Shown here piece after piece: positions 7,895 to 16,838 of a stretch of DNA of 41,452 nt. Where the stretch lies: assembly GCA_030604405.1 (NCBI GenBank), contig JAUVVY010000038.1, positions 1-41,452 on the forward strand, written 5' to 3'. The notes beneath the pieces were generated by a model, which searched no databases, was not told where the DNA came from, and was given only the letters and a program-made list of their open reading frames with translations. Source of the stretch: a bacterium (lineage in GTDB: Bacteria > Armatimonadota > Zipacnadia > Zipacnadales > UBA11051). Positions within the stretch are counted from its first letter, which is position 1; the number at the start of each line of letters is the position of its first letter. The translations under genes were made by a program, and so were the position numbers.

Positions 7895-10240
7895 ATGAAG
7901 CGCGTTCGATCAGTGCTGTTTTGTGCGATGGCGGCGGCCATTTTGATGGCCTGGAAAATGCCCGTTGCGCAGGCCCAGGCGGCTGGTGAGTTGACTATCG
8001 AATCGTGCCTGTACGGGAATATGCGGTGGTGCTGGATGCACGCGTACGGAACAGTTGTGAAGGAAGAATACAACCAGTTCCCGCTGGGGGCGGGCGTCAC
8101 CCACGTCCTGATCGGGGCCTTGCCTTACATTAACCCTCCGGAGCGTAAGGAGTATGACCGCCTGGCCGGTATCACCGAAAAGGACATCGCGTTTCTGCAC
8201 GAGCGCGGCATCAAGGTCTTCGGCTACCATCCCGGCACCTTTCTCTACGGCTACGAGGATGCGCCCGCGAAACGACCCAAGGGCGAGACCGGCCCGCTCA
8301 AGCAGTGGTTCGACTTCTTCGAGAGCCGCTGGGAGCAGCAGTACTCAGACTACTTCGGCAAGCGCCCCGCCACCGACCCGATGACATACCTCCAGGTGAC
8401 TGCCGATGGCGAGCCCATTCCCTATAGCTACCAGGGCCCGGCCGGATACTACTTCTGCGCCAACAGCCCCGAGTTTCAAGTCTATGCCCGAGGCATCATA
8501 GACATGATGATTGACGTGGGCTATGACGGCTGCTATCTCGACTCCACAGGTGTATGGAACGCCAAGGGGGCGTGCTATTGCGAGCACTGCAGGGCAGGCT
8601 TCAGAGAGTTTCTGAAGAGCACTTGCACTGAGGCGGAGATCACCGCAATACTGGGCATTGCCGATGTGGATAAGGTCGAGCCGCCCCTGGAGAAGACAGA
8701 TGATAACGCGGCGTTGTGGATGAGATGGCAGGAATTTCGCGCTCACGCCAGCCCAGACCTATTGCAGATGCTGGAGGGTTATGCGCGGCAGAAAGACCCG
8801 GATTTCGCCATATCGTGCAACTACTGCATGTCATGGAAGGACCTGCTGCAGAGCTTCCACGGTGCGTACGGGTCGGCGCTGAAGTATGACCTGATTGATG
8901 AGGCGCAAAGCTTCGGCCTGGTCGAGCACCCGCGCAAGCCGACAGTCACTGTAGCAGAGCCGGAGAATGAGCAATTCAAGAACTATGACGGCTTCCATAT
9001 TACATCCCACGCCTATCAGTACCGTTATCTGAGGGCAGTCGGCGGCGACAAGGGGATAGTGATGTTGGTTGCTCTCGGCTGGTGGCATACTCCCAAGTCG
9101 CCGGGGCACGAGAACATCACCAAGGCCTGGATCGCCAACACTCATGCCAACGGGCTGGTGCCGGATGCCACCTACACATACCTCAATGTGATGAGCGCGC
9201 TGCAGCAGGACGCGGTGACGCTGTACAACAATTTCTGGAAGGACCACGCAGAGCTGTTCGTGCGTGCGAAGATGGAAGCGAATGTTGGCATCTGGACCTC
9301 GACCCAGCAAGCCTATCTCAACCAGCCGACGATGTGCTTCCCGGCCTCACAACTGCTGTGGGAGGACGGGATTCTATTCCGCGCTGTGCTGGATAGGGAC
9401 ATCAGTGCCGCAGGGCTGAAGGATTTGGAGGCGCTCGTACTGGCCCATGTGCCGGTGATAAGTGACGCACAATACCAGACACTCGTTGAGTTCGCGGATG
9501 CGGGTGGCAAATTGGTGCTGTTCGGTGAAATCGGCACCTATGACGAATGGGGGCGCAAGCGCGACGATGCGCCGCTGCTGGTCGGACGGGCGCAGAGCGA
9601 CAAGCCGCTGCAAAAAACGATGAATAAGGGCACAGTAGGTTACCTGCCGTTGGGCGAGTGCCCGCTTGGATTCGGCGAGGGGCTGAGCCGCTGGATGAAA
9701 ACAGGCATCCCTCGAGCCGAATACGACAAGACGACCTACCTGCGGCGGATACCGGCGGCGCTGCGGCAGATCATGGCTGAGCCGATGACCTGCGAGATTG
9801 AAGATAAGCCGCTGACCACGGAACTGACGGTGATGAAAAGCGCAGGCGGGCAGTATGTGGTGCAGTTGGTGAATTTCAACATCCCACTGACGAGGCACGG
9901 CAGCAAGTGGTGGCGCGACCCGCAAAAGGCCCAGCAGAGCGGGCTGAACCAAGGCTTCTTGACATTGCTGGAAGAGGGCACCTGGGGCGGCAAACCATGG
10001 CCGAAGCTGGAGGCTTTAGGTTTGCGTGGCGAATGGGATGCTGAGATACATCCGGAGAAGAACTTGCAGGTGAAGCTGCGGGTGGCGGACGATTTTCAGG
10101 TCAGCAAAGTGCGGCTGCTGTCACCGGACATGGCCGGGGAAGTATTGTTGGATTATGAAATCATAGAGCCAGCAGGCGGCCGGCTAGTCAGCTTCACCGT
10201 GCCGCAGTTGGACATATACGCGGTGGCGGTTGTCGAGTAG
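7895..10240 (+). CDS. Secreted glycoside-hydrolase-like protein (GH42-like architecture)
   Basis: 781 residues from the ATG that gives a standard signal peptide (KRVR, hydrophobic core, AQAQA); an in-frame ATG 12 bases earlier is also possible. A TIM-barrel-like region spans about residues 25-450. It contains GYDGCYLDSTG (around 208), a candidate catalytic aspartate strand, followed by a CYCEHC cysteine cluster (about 226-231) that resembles the metal-binding loop of GH42-type and related hydrolases. Residues about 468-555 (ALVLAHVPVISDAQYQTLVEFADAGG) look like the amidotransferase-fold trimerisation domain of beta-galactosidases, and the C-terminus is a beta-rich domain. It would act outside the cytoplasm on a plant or microbial glycan. 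No GH family can be named from sequence alone. Confidence 0.7.
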   Translation: MKRVRSVLFCAMAAAILMAWKMPVAQAQAAGELTIESCLYGNMRWCWMHAYGTVVKEEYNQFPLGAGVTHVLIGALPYINPPERKEYDRLAGITEKDIAFLHERGIKVFGYHPGTFLYGYEDAPAKRPKGETGPLKQWFDFFESRWEQQYSDYFGKRPATDPMTYLQVTADGEPIPYSYQGPAGYYFCANSPEFQVYARGIIDMMIDVGYDGCYLDSTGVWNAKGACYCEHCRAGFREFLKSTCTEAEITAILGIADVDKVEPPLEKTDDNAALWMRWQEFRAHASPDLLQMLEGYARQKDPDFAISCNYCMSWKDLLQSFHGAYGSALKYDLIDEAQSFGLVEHPRKPTVTVAEPENEQFKNYDGFHITSHAYQYRYLRAVGGDKGIVMLVALGWWHTPKSPGHENITKAWIANTHANGLVPDATYTYLNVMSALQQDAVTLYNNFWKDHAELFVRAKMEANVGIWTSTQQAYLNQPTMCFPASQLLWEDGILFRAVLDRDISAAGLKDLEALVLAHVPVISDAQYQTLVEFADAGGKLVLFGEIGTYDEWGRKRDDAPLLVGRAQSDKPLQKTMNKGTVGYLPLGECPLGFGEGLSRWMKTGIPRAEYDKTTYLRRIPAALRQIMAEPMTCEIEDKPLTTELTVMKSAGGQYVVQLVNFNIPLTRHGSKWWRDPQKAQQSGLNQGFLTLLEEGTWGGKPWPKLEALGLRGEWDAEIHPEKNLQVKLRVADDFQVSKVRLLSPDMAGEVLLDYEIIEPAGGRLVSFTVPQLDIYAVAVVE

Positions 10241-10270
10241 GGGCACGGGCGCAAGGTTAACCGTAAAGGC

Positions 10271-10290
10271 GTCGGGCTGGAAAGCCCGAC
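10271..10290. repeat. GGCT-GGAA-AGCC hairpin repeat, copy 2
   Basis: Identical 20-bp hairpin to the copy at 1856-1875 (8-bp perfect stem, GGAA loop), followed by CTACGCG. It lies in the convergent gap between the secreted hydrolase gene and the leftward envelope pair, a place where a bidirectional terminator would be useful, although no long T-run follows. Confidence 0.75.
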
Positions 10291-10322
10291 CTACGCGTTG
10301 ATCAATAATGCGGGATAGGGGC

Positions 10323-11279
10323 TTACTGTGCGGCCTTGATCAGGAAGGTGGCGCTGGCCAGGGGTTCGCCGTCAGGCACCGATTTGACCACCGCGCGGTA
10401 GCTGCCAGGAACCAACACGGTCGCCTCGTCACGGCCAATCCAACCGTGACCCCAGCCCTGGGGTGATTCCAGGGTGATCTCGCGGACGGCGGAGGGTATC
10501 GCCTCGCCGTGAAAGAGCCATTCAATTCTCACCACACTGCCGGGCTCGGCATTGCTGAATTTGAAGGCCATGTAGATCTTTTCGTCATCGGTGGCGAAGG
10601 TGGTTTGGGGGCTTTGCGGTTCGCCAGCTGCTGTGACACCGGCGCAGATGGTGGCATCGGTGACCTGAACGCCAACAGCCTGCGGGACAGGTTGGTCGAG
10701 TATCTTGTCGGGCGCTTGCACCACCACGAAGCTGCTTTCGCGCACCACGCCCTCGGCGGTGCTGACCGCGACTTCATAGATGCCCTTGGAGAAGCCTGCC
10801 TCTGAGGGCGATTGCATGATAGCGTAGCCCACGGCAGCGCCGGAAGTGATCTTGCCAACAAATTCCTCCGGCAGTAATTCGCCCTGCGCTTGTCCGTCAT
10901 ACGACCAACTCCCCGACAGGCTACGAATATCCTTTACGCCGGGGAGACGGAAGTGGCAGTAGATAATCTTGACGCCGGCAGGCAGCATGTCGGGAGTTTT
11001 CTCCGGCGCAGTTGTGCTCGTGGCAAACACCAAGCCGACGCGGGTAGGCCCCGGAGCTGGTGCCGAGGCGTCGCTGGGGCGTGCCTGGTCAATCCCCGCA
11101 GAGGGGCTCTGCTGTCCGACGGCCAGGGCCAGCACCGCACCAAGGCCGAAGCCCAGCAGCACCAGGGCGAGGTACCAGCCGGCCCGCCGGTGGCTGTGAT
11201 ACCCACCCACAGCAGCCAGCAGGTTGGGGTCGGTGTGATCGTCGCCGGGCTTGTGCTCTATCTGGTCCTCCGGCCTCAT
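10323..11279 (-). CDS. Single-pass membrane protein with large extracytoplasmic domain, unknown function
   Basis: 318 residues from the ATG at 11279, chosen because it overlaps the stop of the upstream gene as ATGA (11276-11279), a sign of translational coupling. The N-terminus is about 33 residues, hydrophilic and histidine/aspartate-containing, followed by one membrane helix (about 34-54, GWYLALVLLGFGLGAVLALAV). A serine/proline-containing linker and roughly 250 residues of beta-rich extracytoplasmic sequence follow, with two repeated-looking halves (IYCHFRLPGVKDI and IYMAFKFSNAEPG). The halves may be Ig-like modules. I do not recognise the family. Coupling to the stalk/BsuPI protein suggests a joint cell-envelope role. 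Confidence 0.65.
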   Translation of the reverse strand: MRPEDQIEHKPGDDHTDPNLLAAVGGYHSHRRAGWYLALVLLGFGLGAVLALAVGQQSPSAGIDQARPSDASAPAPGPTRVGLVFATSTTAPEKTPDMLPAGVKIIYCHFRLPGVKDIRSLSGSWSYDGQAQGELLPEEFVGKITSGAAVGYAIMQSPSEAGFSKGIYEVAVSTAEGVVRESSFVVVQAPDKILDQPVPQAVGVQVTDATICAGVTAAGEPQSPQTTFATDDEKIYMAFKFSNAEPGSVVRIEWLFHGEAIPSAVREITLESPQGWGHGWIGRDEATVLVPGSYRAVVKSVPDGEPLASATFLIKAAQ

Positions 11280-12340
11280 CGCTGTTGTGCCCCCTCCGCG
11301 GACAGCGTATCCTGTATTGTAAAACACCACTGGTGAGCCCACAGTTCCGTATTTGTGTAAAGGTCCAGCAGGCAGTCGCCCGCCTCGACCTCCTTATCGG
11401 GCGCCCAGCGGTATGTCAGAACCTGTGTGTCGCCAGGCTGGATAGCGTCGGGAAGCGCCAGCGGCTGCTCCCACAACTGCGCAGTCGGGCTGGAAGCTTG
11501 ACCCGCGCGATATTGCAGATTGCTACGCTTGGCGATGGTGAGCTGCGCGCTGACTGCGGAACCAAGCTCAATGGGATGATCTGTATGATTGCTCAACTCC
11601 ACCTCGATGAGCACCTGCTCGCCCGGGCGGTAAGTAGCGCGGGCGGTGCTCAGGATGCAGGTCAGTGCGGCCAGTCCCGGCGGCTGCTGGATTTCAAGAA
11701 TGTCTAAGTATAAAGCTGCGTCCCTGGACATGCCCACTTTCCCGACAACCTCCAGCCGGTAGCCGCAGGGCAGCGCCAAAGGCGGCTGTGGCAGGGCAGC
11801 GACCGGCTCAATCTCGCCGAACACGCAGGATATGAGTTGGTAGCGGCCACGCAGCCGCCAGTCGCTCCGTCCGGCCGGCGGCGGCCCGGCGTACTCGCCC
11901 AGCACCTGCACACAGCACCCCAGGTATCGGAACGGCTCGTCCTTGAGTTGTCGGATGGTCACATTGACGGGGGCGCGCCGCTGCGTGTGCAGGTGCAGCG
12001 ATTTGGTTTCAGCGTCCCATTGCATCGCCATACCGATGAGGGGAAAGAAGCCGGCGGGCAGGTAGAGAGTGCCATTGATGTGACGTGGCAGGCCGTCGAG
12101 GGTTCTGTTCTCCTGGCCGAGGGTGACTTGCCGGCTATTCAGATAGATGGTTGCGGTGGGCCCATGGCCGCTGACTACCATGCAGTTGCGGTCCGCAAGA
12201 TACTGAACTCGGTACCCGGCCGCCGCCAGCACTGCACGAGCCGGCACCCAGGCGCGGCCATCCTGCACAAAGGCCGGCTGCGGCAGGCCGATCTGCAGAC
12301 CATTGAGCAGCAGTATCACGGCCACTGCTCCGGCGAGCAT
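11276..12340 (-). CDS. Secreted protein with copper-amine-oxidase-like stalk domain and BsuPI-like domain
   Basis: 354 residues. A short hydrophobic N-terminus (AGAVAVILLLNGL) serves as signal peptide or anchor. Residues about 20-115 (VQDGRAWVPARAVLAAAGYRV..., LYLPAGFFPLIGMAMQWD) match the copper amine oxidase N-terminal-like stalk domain common in surface proteins. Residues about 225-335 (YRPGEQVLIEVELSNHTDHPIEL ... PGDTQVLTYRW) match the BsuPI proteinase-inhibitor-like beta sandwich. The middle segment is unassigned. The start has GGGAGG seven bases upstream. It is the first gene of a two-gene leftward operon. No enzymatic residues are evident; a structural or binding role outside the cell is inferred. 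Confidence 0.7.
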   Translation of the reverse strand: MLAGAVAVILLLNGLQIGLPQPAFVQDGRAWVPARAVLAAAGYRVQYLADRNCMVVSGHGPTATIYLNSRQVTLGQENRTLDGLPRHINGTLYLPAGFFPLIGMAMQWDAETKSLHLHTQRRAPVNVTIRQLKDEPFRYLGCCVQVLGEYAGPPPAGRSDWRLRGRYQLISCVFGEIEPVAALPQPPLALPCGYRLEVVGKVGMSRDAALYLDILEIQQPPGLAALTCILSTARATYRPGEQVLIEVELSNHTDHPIELGSAVSAQLTIAKRSNLQYRAGQASSPTAQLWEQPLALPDAIQPGDTQVLTYRWAPDKEVEAGDCLLDLYTNTELWAHQWCFTIQDTLSAEGAQQR

Positions 12341-12421
12341 CTTTCAGCCTCCCTTTTGGTGGCACGCTGGAAAGCCCGACCCACTCCTTCGGAGTAGGTA
12401 CCCCACGCGTCTGTATCTGGC

Positions 12422-13699
12422 TTATGGCAGCGGTGGGACGATTACCGGCATGCCGCCCATGTACGGCCGCAGAGCTTCGGGCACCTCCACCGTCCCATCG
12501 GGCTGCTGGTAGTTTTCCAGGATCGCGGCGACGGTGCGGCCGGTCGCCAACCCGGAGCCGTTCATCGTATGAACGAACTCCGGCTTAGCCTCGGGGGCAG
12601 GCCGGTAGCGAGTATTGCAGCGGCGCGCCTGGTAATCGCCGTACTGGCTGCACGAGGAGATCTCAGTCCATATTTGCATCCCGGGCATCCAGACTTCCAG
12701 ATCGAAGGTCTGGCGGGGCTGCGATCCCATATCACCGGTACAAAGCGCCCCGCGGCGGTACGGCAGATCCAGCATTTCCAGAATCGCTTCGGCGTTCTCG
12801 ATCAGCTTCTGTAGCTCGTCGGCGGCGGTCTCGGGCGTGACGAACTTCATCATTTCGACTTTGTGGAACTGGTGCAGGCGGATCATGCCTCGCGATTCGC
12901 GGCCAGCGGCCCCGGCCTCGCGGCGGAAGCAGGCGGTATATGCGCAGTAGTGTTTGGGCAAATCCGCCGCCGCCAGAATCTCGCCCTGGTGCATGTTGGT
13001 CAGCGGCACCTCGGCGGTGGGGATGAGGTAGTAGCCGTCAAGGGTCTTGAAGAGGTCGTCTTCAAACTTGGGGAGGTTGGCAGTGCCGGTCAGGGAGGTG
13101 GCATTGGCCAGGAACGGGGGGAAGACCTCGGTGTAACCGTGTTTGCGGATGTGGGTGTCGAGCATGAAGTTGATCAGGGCGCGTTCCAGTGTCGCGCCGG
13201 CAGCGATATTAGTGACAAAGCGCGCGCCCGCGATGCGTGCTGCGCCCTCGAAGTCAAGGATGCCGAGCTTTTCGCCGATCTCCCAGTGGGGGAGAGCGTC
13301 AAAGTCGAACTGGCGGGGCTCGCCCCATGCTTTGACCACGACGTTGTCTTCTTCGCTCTCGCCAACGGGCACCTCGGCCAGAGGTATATTGGGGATCTCC
13401 AGCATCATCTGCTCGAATTCGGCCTCGACCTGCTCCAGCTCCGGCTCCATGGTGGCGATTTGGTCTTTGAGCGCGGCGACCTCGGCCTTCAGAGCTTCAG
13501 CATCGCCGCCGTCACGTATAATCTGGCCGATCTGCTGGGAAAGCTGATTGCGCCTGGCGCGGAGCTGCTCAACTTCGAGCAACTCCCTGCGCTTTTCGTC
13601 CAGCTCTATGAGCCGGTCGAGGTCAAAGTCGGACCGGCGGTTATTGAGAGCCTCGCGGATCTTCTCAGGTTCTTCTCTGAGCAGGTTGCGATCAATCAT
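12422..13699 (-). CDS. serS: Seryl-tRNA synthetase
   Basis: 425 residues from the ATG giving MIDRNLLREEPEKIREAL, the usual SerRS start, with AAGGAG about 11 bases upstream; the open frame extends further but without homology. The N-terminal tRNA-binding coiled coil covers about residues 27-105. Class II motif 2 (FRREAGAAGRESRGMIRLHQFHKVEM) and motif 3 (GLATGRTVAAILENYQ) are intact. Length is normal for the family. It charges tRNA-Ser (and tRNA-Sec) with serine in the cytoplasm. The gene is divergent from the riboswitch-controlled exchanger. I looked for a T-box leader and saw none. Confidence 0.97.
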   Translation of the reverse strand: MIDRNLLREEPEKIREALNNRRSDFDLDRLIELDEKRRELLEVEQLRARRNQLSQQIGQIIRDGGDAEALKAEVAALKDQIATMEPELEQVEAEFEQMMLEIPNIPLAEVPVGESEEDNVVVKAWGEPRQFDFDALPHWEIGEKLGILDFEGAARIAGARFVTNIAAGATLERALINFMLDTHIRKHGYTEVFPPFLANATSLTGTANLPKFEDDLFKTLDGYYLIPTAEVPLTNMHQGEILAAADLPKHYCAYTACFRREAGAAGRESRGMIRLHQFHKVEMMKFVTPETAADELQKLIENAEAILEMLDLPYRRGALCTGDMGSQPRQTFDLEVWMPGMQIWTEISSCSQYGDYQARRCNTRYRPAPEAKPEFVHTMNGSGLATGRTVAAILENYQQPDGTVEVPEALRPYMGGMPVIVPPLP

Positions 13700-13863
13700 C
13701 GCCCAGCACACTCCTTCGACGGTGCCGCCGGTGGCGGTCCAACTCTCGTGGCTTCCGAATGCAACTATAAGCCAAATGATGTAGCGGCGCAAGCCGCAGC
13801 GGACCAGGCCCTTGCAGGGAACTGACGGGGACCTCAGCCGGCCCATCAGCGCTATTGGCCGTG

Positions 13864-13892
13864 TTGCATCTGGAACGCCAATCTGTTAGAAT
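13864..13892 (+). promoter_or_regulatory. Sigma-70-type promoter of the exchanger gene
   Basis: TTGCAT (13864-13869) and TAGAAT (13887-13892) are separated by exactly 17 bases. Transcription would start near 13899, just before the first stem of the riboswitch at 13903, so promoter and RNA element support each other. Confidence 0.65.
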
Positions 13893-13902
13893 TGTGCCGC
13901 CC

Positions 13903-14011
13903 GCCACAGGGGAGTAGCAGAGCGGCCTGAGGCCGCTCCGGGAAGGCCAACAGCACGAAGAGTTTCTTCTGGTCTCCCGACCGGTCTTGCTCCGGGTGTC
14001 AGACCTTTGGC
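13903..14011 (+). ncRNA. yybP-ykoY manganese riboswitch
   Basis: The two hallmarks of this class are present. GGGGAGTAGC (13909-13918) is the 5' side and AGACCTTTGGCC (14001-14012) the 3' side. Closing stem P1 pairs GCCACAGG (13903-13910) with CCTTTGGC (14004-14011), seven of eight pairs. Inside is a perfect 8-bp hairpin GAGCGGCC-TGA-GGCCGCTC (13920-13938), then CCAACAGCACG and a 5-bp hairpin (13957-13969). The class senses Mn2+ and typically switches on metal exporters. It lies between a good promoter and the exchanger start, in the right orientation. How it controls expression is unclear; TCTCC at 13973-13977 is complementary to part of the ribosome binding site. Confidence 0.88.
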
Positions 14012-14064
14012 CATGCGCAATGACTGCGTGTGGCTGGATCTCGGCTGCACGCCCTGAGGAGAGA

Positions 14065-15321
14065 ATGCTGGTGCGCAAGCCGTATTTCCCCATTGTTCTT
14101 GCCGCTTTCGTGACCTTGCCGGGCGTCGTGGTTTCCCTGGCCCACGCGGAGCTGTCGGCTCCGCTGACTGCTGTGCTGTCCGGCGCCTCCATCATGGCCG
14201 CTGCCTTCCTGCTCGTATGGGCCTGCGACGCGGCCCAGGCGGACGTGTCCCAAGCCCTGGCACTGGCCGTGGTCGCCCTGATCGCAGTGCTCCCCGAATA
14301 CGCCGTGGACATGTACTTCACCTGGCAGGCGGGTCAGTTTCCTGACGGCGACTACTCGCAATACGCCATCGCCAACATGACCGGCGCCAATAGACTCATC
14401 ATCGGGGTCGCATGGGCGGTGGTGGCGATCATCTTCTGGGTGAAGACACGCCGTCAGGTGGTACTGGAGGAGGAGCGCCGCCTGGAGGTGCGCTTCCTGG
14501 CGATCGCCACACTGTACGCGTTCCTCATACCGATCAAGGGAACCCTGGCCTGGTACGACGGCATAGTTTTCGTCGGGCTGTTCGTCTGGTACATAGTGCT
14601 GGCGGGGCGACGCCCGCGAGCCGAAGAACTCGAGGCCGAGGGGCCGGGGGCCTACCTTTGCAGCCTGCCGCGTGTCACGCGCAGGGTCTGGACGATCCTG
14701 CTGTTCCTGTTCGCGGCGGGGGCCATCGTCGCCACCGCCGAACACTTCTGCGAGGGGCTGCTGGGCACCGGCAAGGCCTTCGGCATCAACGAGTTCCTGC
14801 TGGTCCAGTGGCTCGCCCCGCTCGCGTCCGAGGCGCCGGAGTTCGTGGTGGCGATCCTGTTCGCCTTGCGCGCGAAAGCCGGACTGGCTCTGGGGAGCCT
14901 GCTGTCGGCGAAGCTGAACCAGTGGACACTGCTGGTGGGGATGATCCCGGGCGTGTTCGCCGTGTCGTCCGGTACCCTGCAACACCCGCTGCCGATGGGC
15001 CAGTTCCAGATGCAGGAGATATGGCTCACCGCCGCACAGTCGCTGCTGGCCGTTGTGATGCTGGCGACACTGCGGCTGTCGATCGGCCAAGCGCTGCTGC
15101 TGTTTACCCTGTTCGCCGGTCAGTTGGTCGCTCCCGGGGTCGTGGAGGCCTTCTTCGACGGGCAGGTGATGGGCTTCCGCGGCGAGCAGATGCACGTGCT
15201 GTTCTCCTTCCTGTACCTGATGGGCGCCATCTCCCTGGTGGTGGATCAGCCTCAACGTCTCGGTCACCTGTTCCTGTGGCGCCGGCCATCTGGACAGCGG
15301 ACAGACCACCCGTGCGTGTGA
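14065..15321 (+). CDS. CaCA-superfamily cation exchanger, probable Mn2+/Ca2+ exporter
   Basis: 418 residues with about 11 membrane helices. The two alpha-repeat signatures of Na+/Ca2+-type exchangers are visible: ALIAVLPEYAVD in the N-terminal half, and PLASEAPEFVVAILFALRAKAGLALGS plus KLNQWTLLVG in the C-terminal half. Each has the conserved P-E pair that binds the ion. The start ATG follows GAGGAG (14056-14061); a GTG two codons later would have better spacing. It exchanges a cation across the inner membrane. The Mn2+ riboswitch in its leader argues that manganese efflux, or calcium/manganese efflux, is its physiological job. The gene has its own promoter and ends convergently with rtcB. 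Confidence 0.88.
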   Translation: MLVRKPYFPIVLAAFVTLPGVVVSLAHAELSAPLTAVLSGASIMAAAFLLVWACDAAQADVSQALALAVVALIAVLPEYAVDMYFTWQAGQFPDGDYSQYAIANMTGANRLIIGVAWAVVAIIFWVKTRRQVVLEEERRLEVRFLAIATLYAFLIPIKGTLAWYDGIVFVGLFVWYIVLAGRRPRAEELEAEGPGAYLCSLPRVTRRVWTILLFLFAAGAIVATAEHFCEGLLGTGKAFGINEFLLVQWLAPLASEAPEFVVAILFALRAKAGLALGSLLSAKLNQWTLLVGMIPGVFAVSSGTLQHPLPMGQFQMQEIWLTAAQSLLAVVMLATLRLSIGQALLLFTLFAGQLVAPGVVEAFFDGQVMGFRGEQMHVLFSFLYLMGAISLVVDQPQRLGHLFLWRRPSGQRTDHPCV

Positions 15322-15381
15322 CGTGCGGAGAGCTACTGAACGCCGCTGCCCGAGCTACGCGGCGTATTGTAAGCACGCGGG

Positions 15382-16833
15382 TCAGCCCTTGATGACCGCC
15401 AGCGGCCGCAGACGGGCCACACGCGTGGATATGCCTGCACCGTGGCAGACGGCTACGACCTCGTCAACGTCTTTATAGGCTTCCGGGGCCTCCTCGGCCA
15501 GCGTCTTCTTGCCGACTGAGCGGATCACGATGCCCTGCTGTGTGAGCTTCGCGCGCACCTCGTTGCTGTGCTGTTTGCGCAGGGCGGCCTTGCGGCTCAT
15601 GCGCCGGCCCGCGCCGTGGCAGGTCGAGCCCCAGCTCTGCTCCATGGCGCTTGCAGTGCCCACCAGCAGATGAGACGCGGTGCCCATGTCTCCGGGCACC
15701 AGCACCGGCTGGCCGTATTGGCGGTAATCATCAGGCAGCTCCGGGTGCCCCGGCCCAAAGGCCCGCGTGGCGCCCTTGCGGTGTATGCAGAGTTCCTTCT
15801 CCGAGCCGTTGACCTGATGCTTCTCGAATTTGGCCACATTGTGGGCGACATCATATACCAGCCGCAGCCCGAGCTTTTCGCTGCCGACTCTGAGCGTCTG
15901 CTCAAAGCGTTCGCGCAACTGGTGCGTGATCGCCTGGCGGTTGGCCCATGCGTAGTTGGCAGCAGCGGCCATGGCTGCATAGTAGGTGCGCCCCTCCGGC
16001 GAATCCACCGGCGTGCAGGCCAACTGTCTGTCGGGCAGCTCAATTCCGTACTTCTTGGCGGCCTTGAGCATCACCCCGATGGCGTCATCGCACACCTGGT
16101 GCCCCAGACCGCGGGAGCCGCAGTGGATCATCACGCAGATTTGGCCCACCTGCTCGAGACCGAAGGCGGCCGCGACCTGCTCGTCATCTATGCGGTCAAC
16201 GACCTGGATTTCGAGGAAGTGGTTGCCGGAGCCGAGAGTGCCCAGTTGCGGGCCGCCGCGCTCCAGGGCCCGCGAACTCAGTGCCAAGGCGTCCGCACCG
16301 GGCATACAGCCACCGGCTTCGGTGTGCTGGAGGTCCTGCTCGGTGCCGTAGCCCTGGGCCACCGCCCACCGCGCCCCGTCGTTAAGCACGGCCTCCAGTT
16401 GCTTGCGGTTGAGCTTAAAGGAGCCGCTCTTGCCCACGCCGGCCGGCACGCTGCTGAAGATGCGCCCGGTCAGGTCCTCAAGTTTGTCTTCGATATCGTC
16501 CCGGCTCAGATCGCTGCGCAGCAGCCGCACGCCGCAATTGATGTCATAGCCCACGCCCCCGGGCGAGATGACGCCTTCGTGGATGTCGAAGGCCGCCACC
16601 CCTCCAATAGGAAAACCGTAGCCCATGTGGCAGTCAGGCATGGCCAGCGATTTGCCAACTATGCCCGGTAGCGTCGCGACGTTGGCGACCTGCTGTAGCG
16701 TTGGATCATTGCGCAGGTCCTCAATTAGCTTCTCATCTGCGAAAATCATGCCGTCGGTGCGCATGCCCAGGCCTTTGTCCTGTGGCACCAGCCAACGGAA
16801 CTCGTCAAGCTGCCTGAGTTGTATCTGGGCCAA
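15382..16833 (-). CDS. rtcB: RNA-splicing ligase RtcB
   Basis: 483 residues from a TTG start, chosen because AAGGAG lies eight bases before it; a GTG nine bases earlier overlaps the dciA stop. The metal and active-site residues line up with characterised RtcB: D97, C100, H205, H237, H331, and the guanylylated histidine H406 in GSTCHGAGR. The enzyme joins 2',3'-cyclic phosphate or 3'-phosphate RNA ends to 5'-OH ends using GTP and Mn2+. No archease gene is seen nearby. It is the last gene of the dnaN-recF-dciA run with no gap after dciA, an unusual place for an RNA repair enzyme. Confidence 0.96.
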   Translation of the reverse strand: MAQIQLRQLDEFRWLVPQDKGLGMRTDGMIFADEKLIEDLRNDPTLQQVANVATLPGIVGKSLAMPDCHMGYGFPIGGVAAFDIHEGVISPGGVGYDINCGVRLLRSDLSRDDIEDKLEDLTGRIFSSVPAGVGKSGSFKLNRKQLEAVLNDGARWAVAQGYGTEQDLQHTEAGGCMPGADALALSSRALERGGPQLGTLGSGNHFLEIQVVDRIDDEQVAAAFGLEQVGQICVMIHCGSRGLGHQVCDDAIGVMLKAAKKYGIELPDRQLACTPVDSPEGRTYYAAMAAAANYAWANRQAITHQLRERFEQTLRVGSEKLGLRLVYDVAHNVAKFEKHQVNGSEKELCIHRKGATRAFGPGHPELPDDYRQYGQPVLVPGDMGTASHLLVGTASAMEQSWGSTCHGAGRRMSRKAALRKQHSNEVRAKLTQQGIVIRSVGKKTLAEEAPEAYKDVDEVVAVCHGAGISTRVARLRPLAVIKG

Positions 16834-16838
16834 CTGTC

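Noticed and set aside
13700-13860. Possible T-box leader of serS
   Set aside because: No T-box consensus, specifier hairpin or terminator/antiterminator pair could be found on the minus strand.
13999-15309. 436-residue open frame on the minus strand
   Set aside because: Antisense to the CaCA exchanger; composition is Gln/His/Arg-rich with no domain, typical of a shadow frame.
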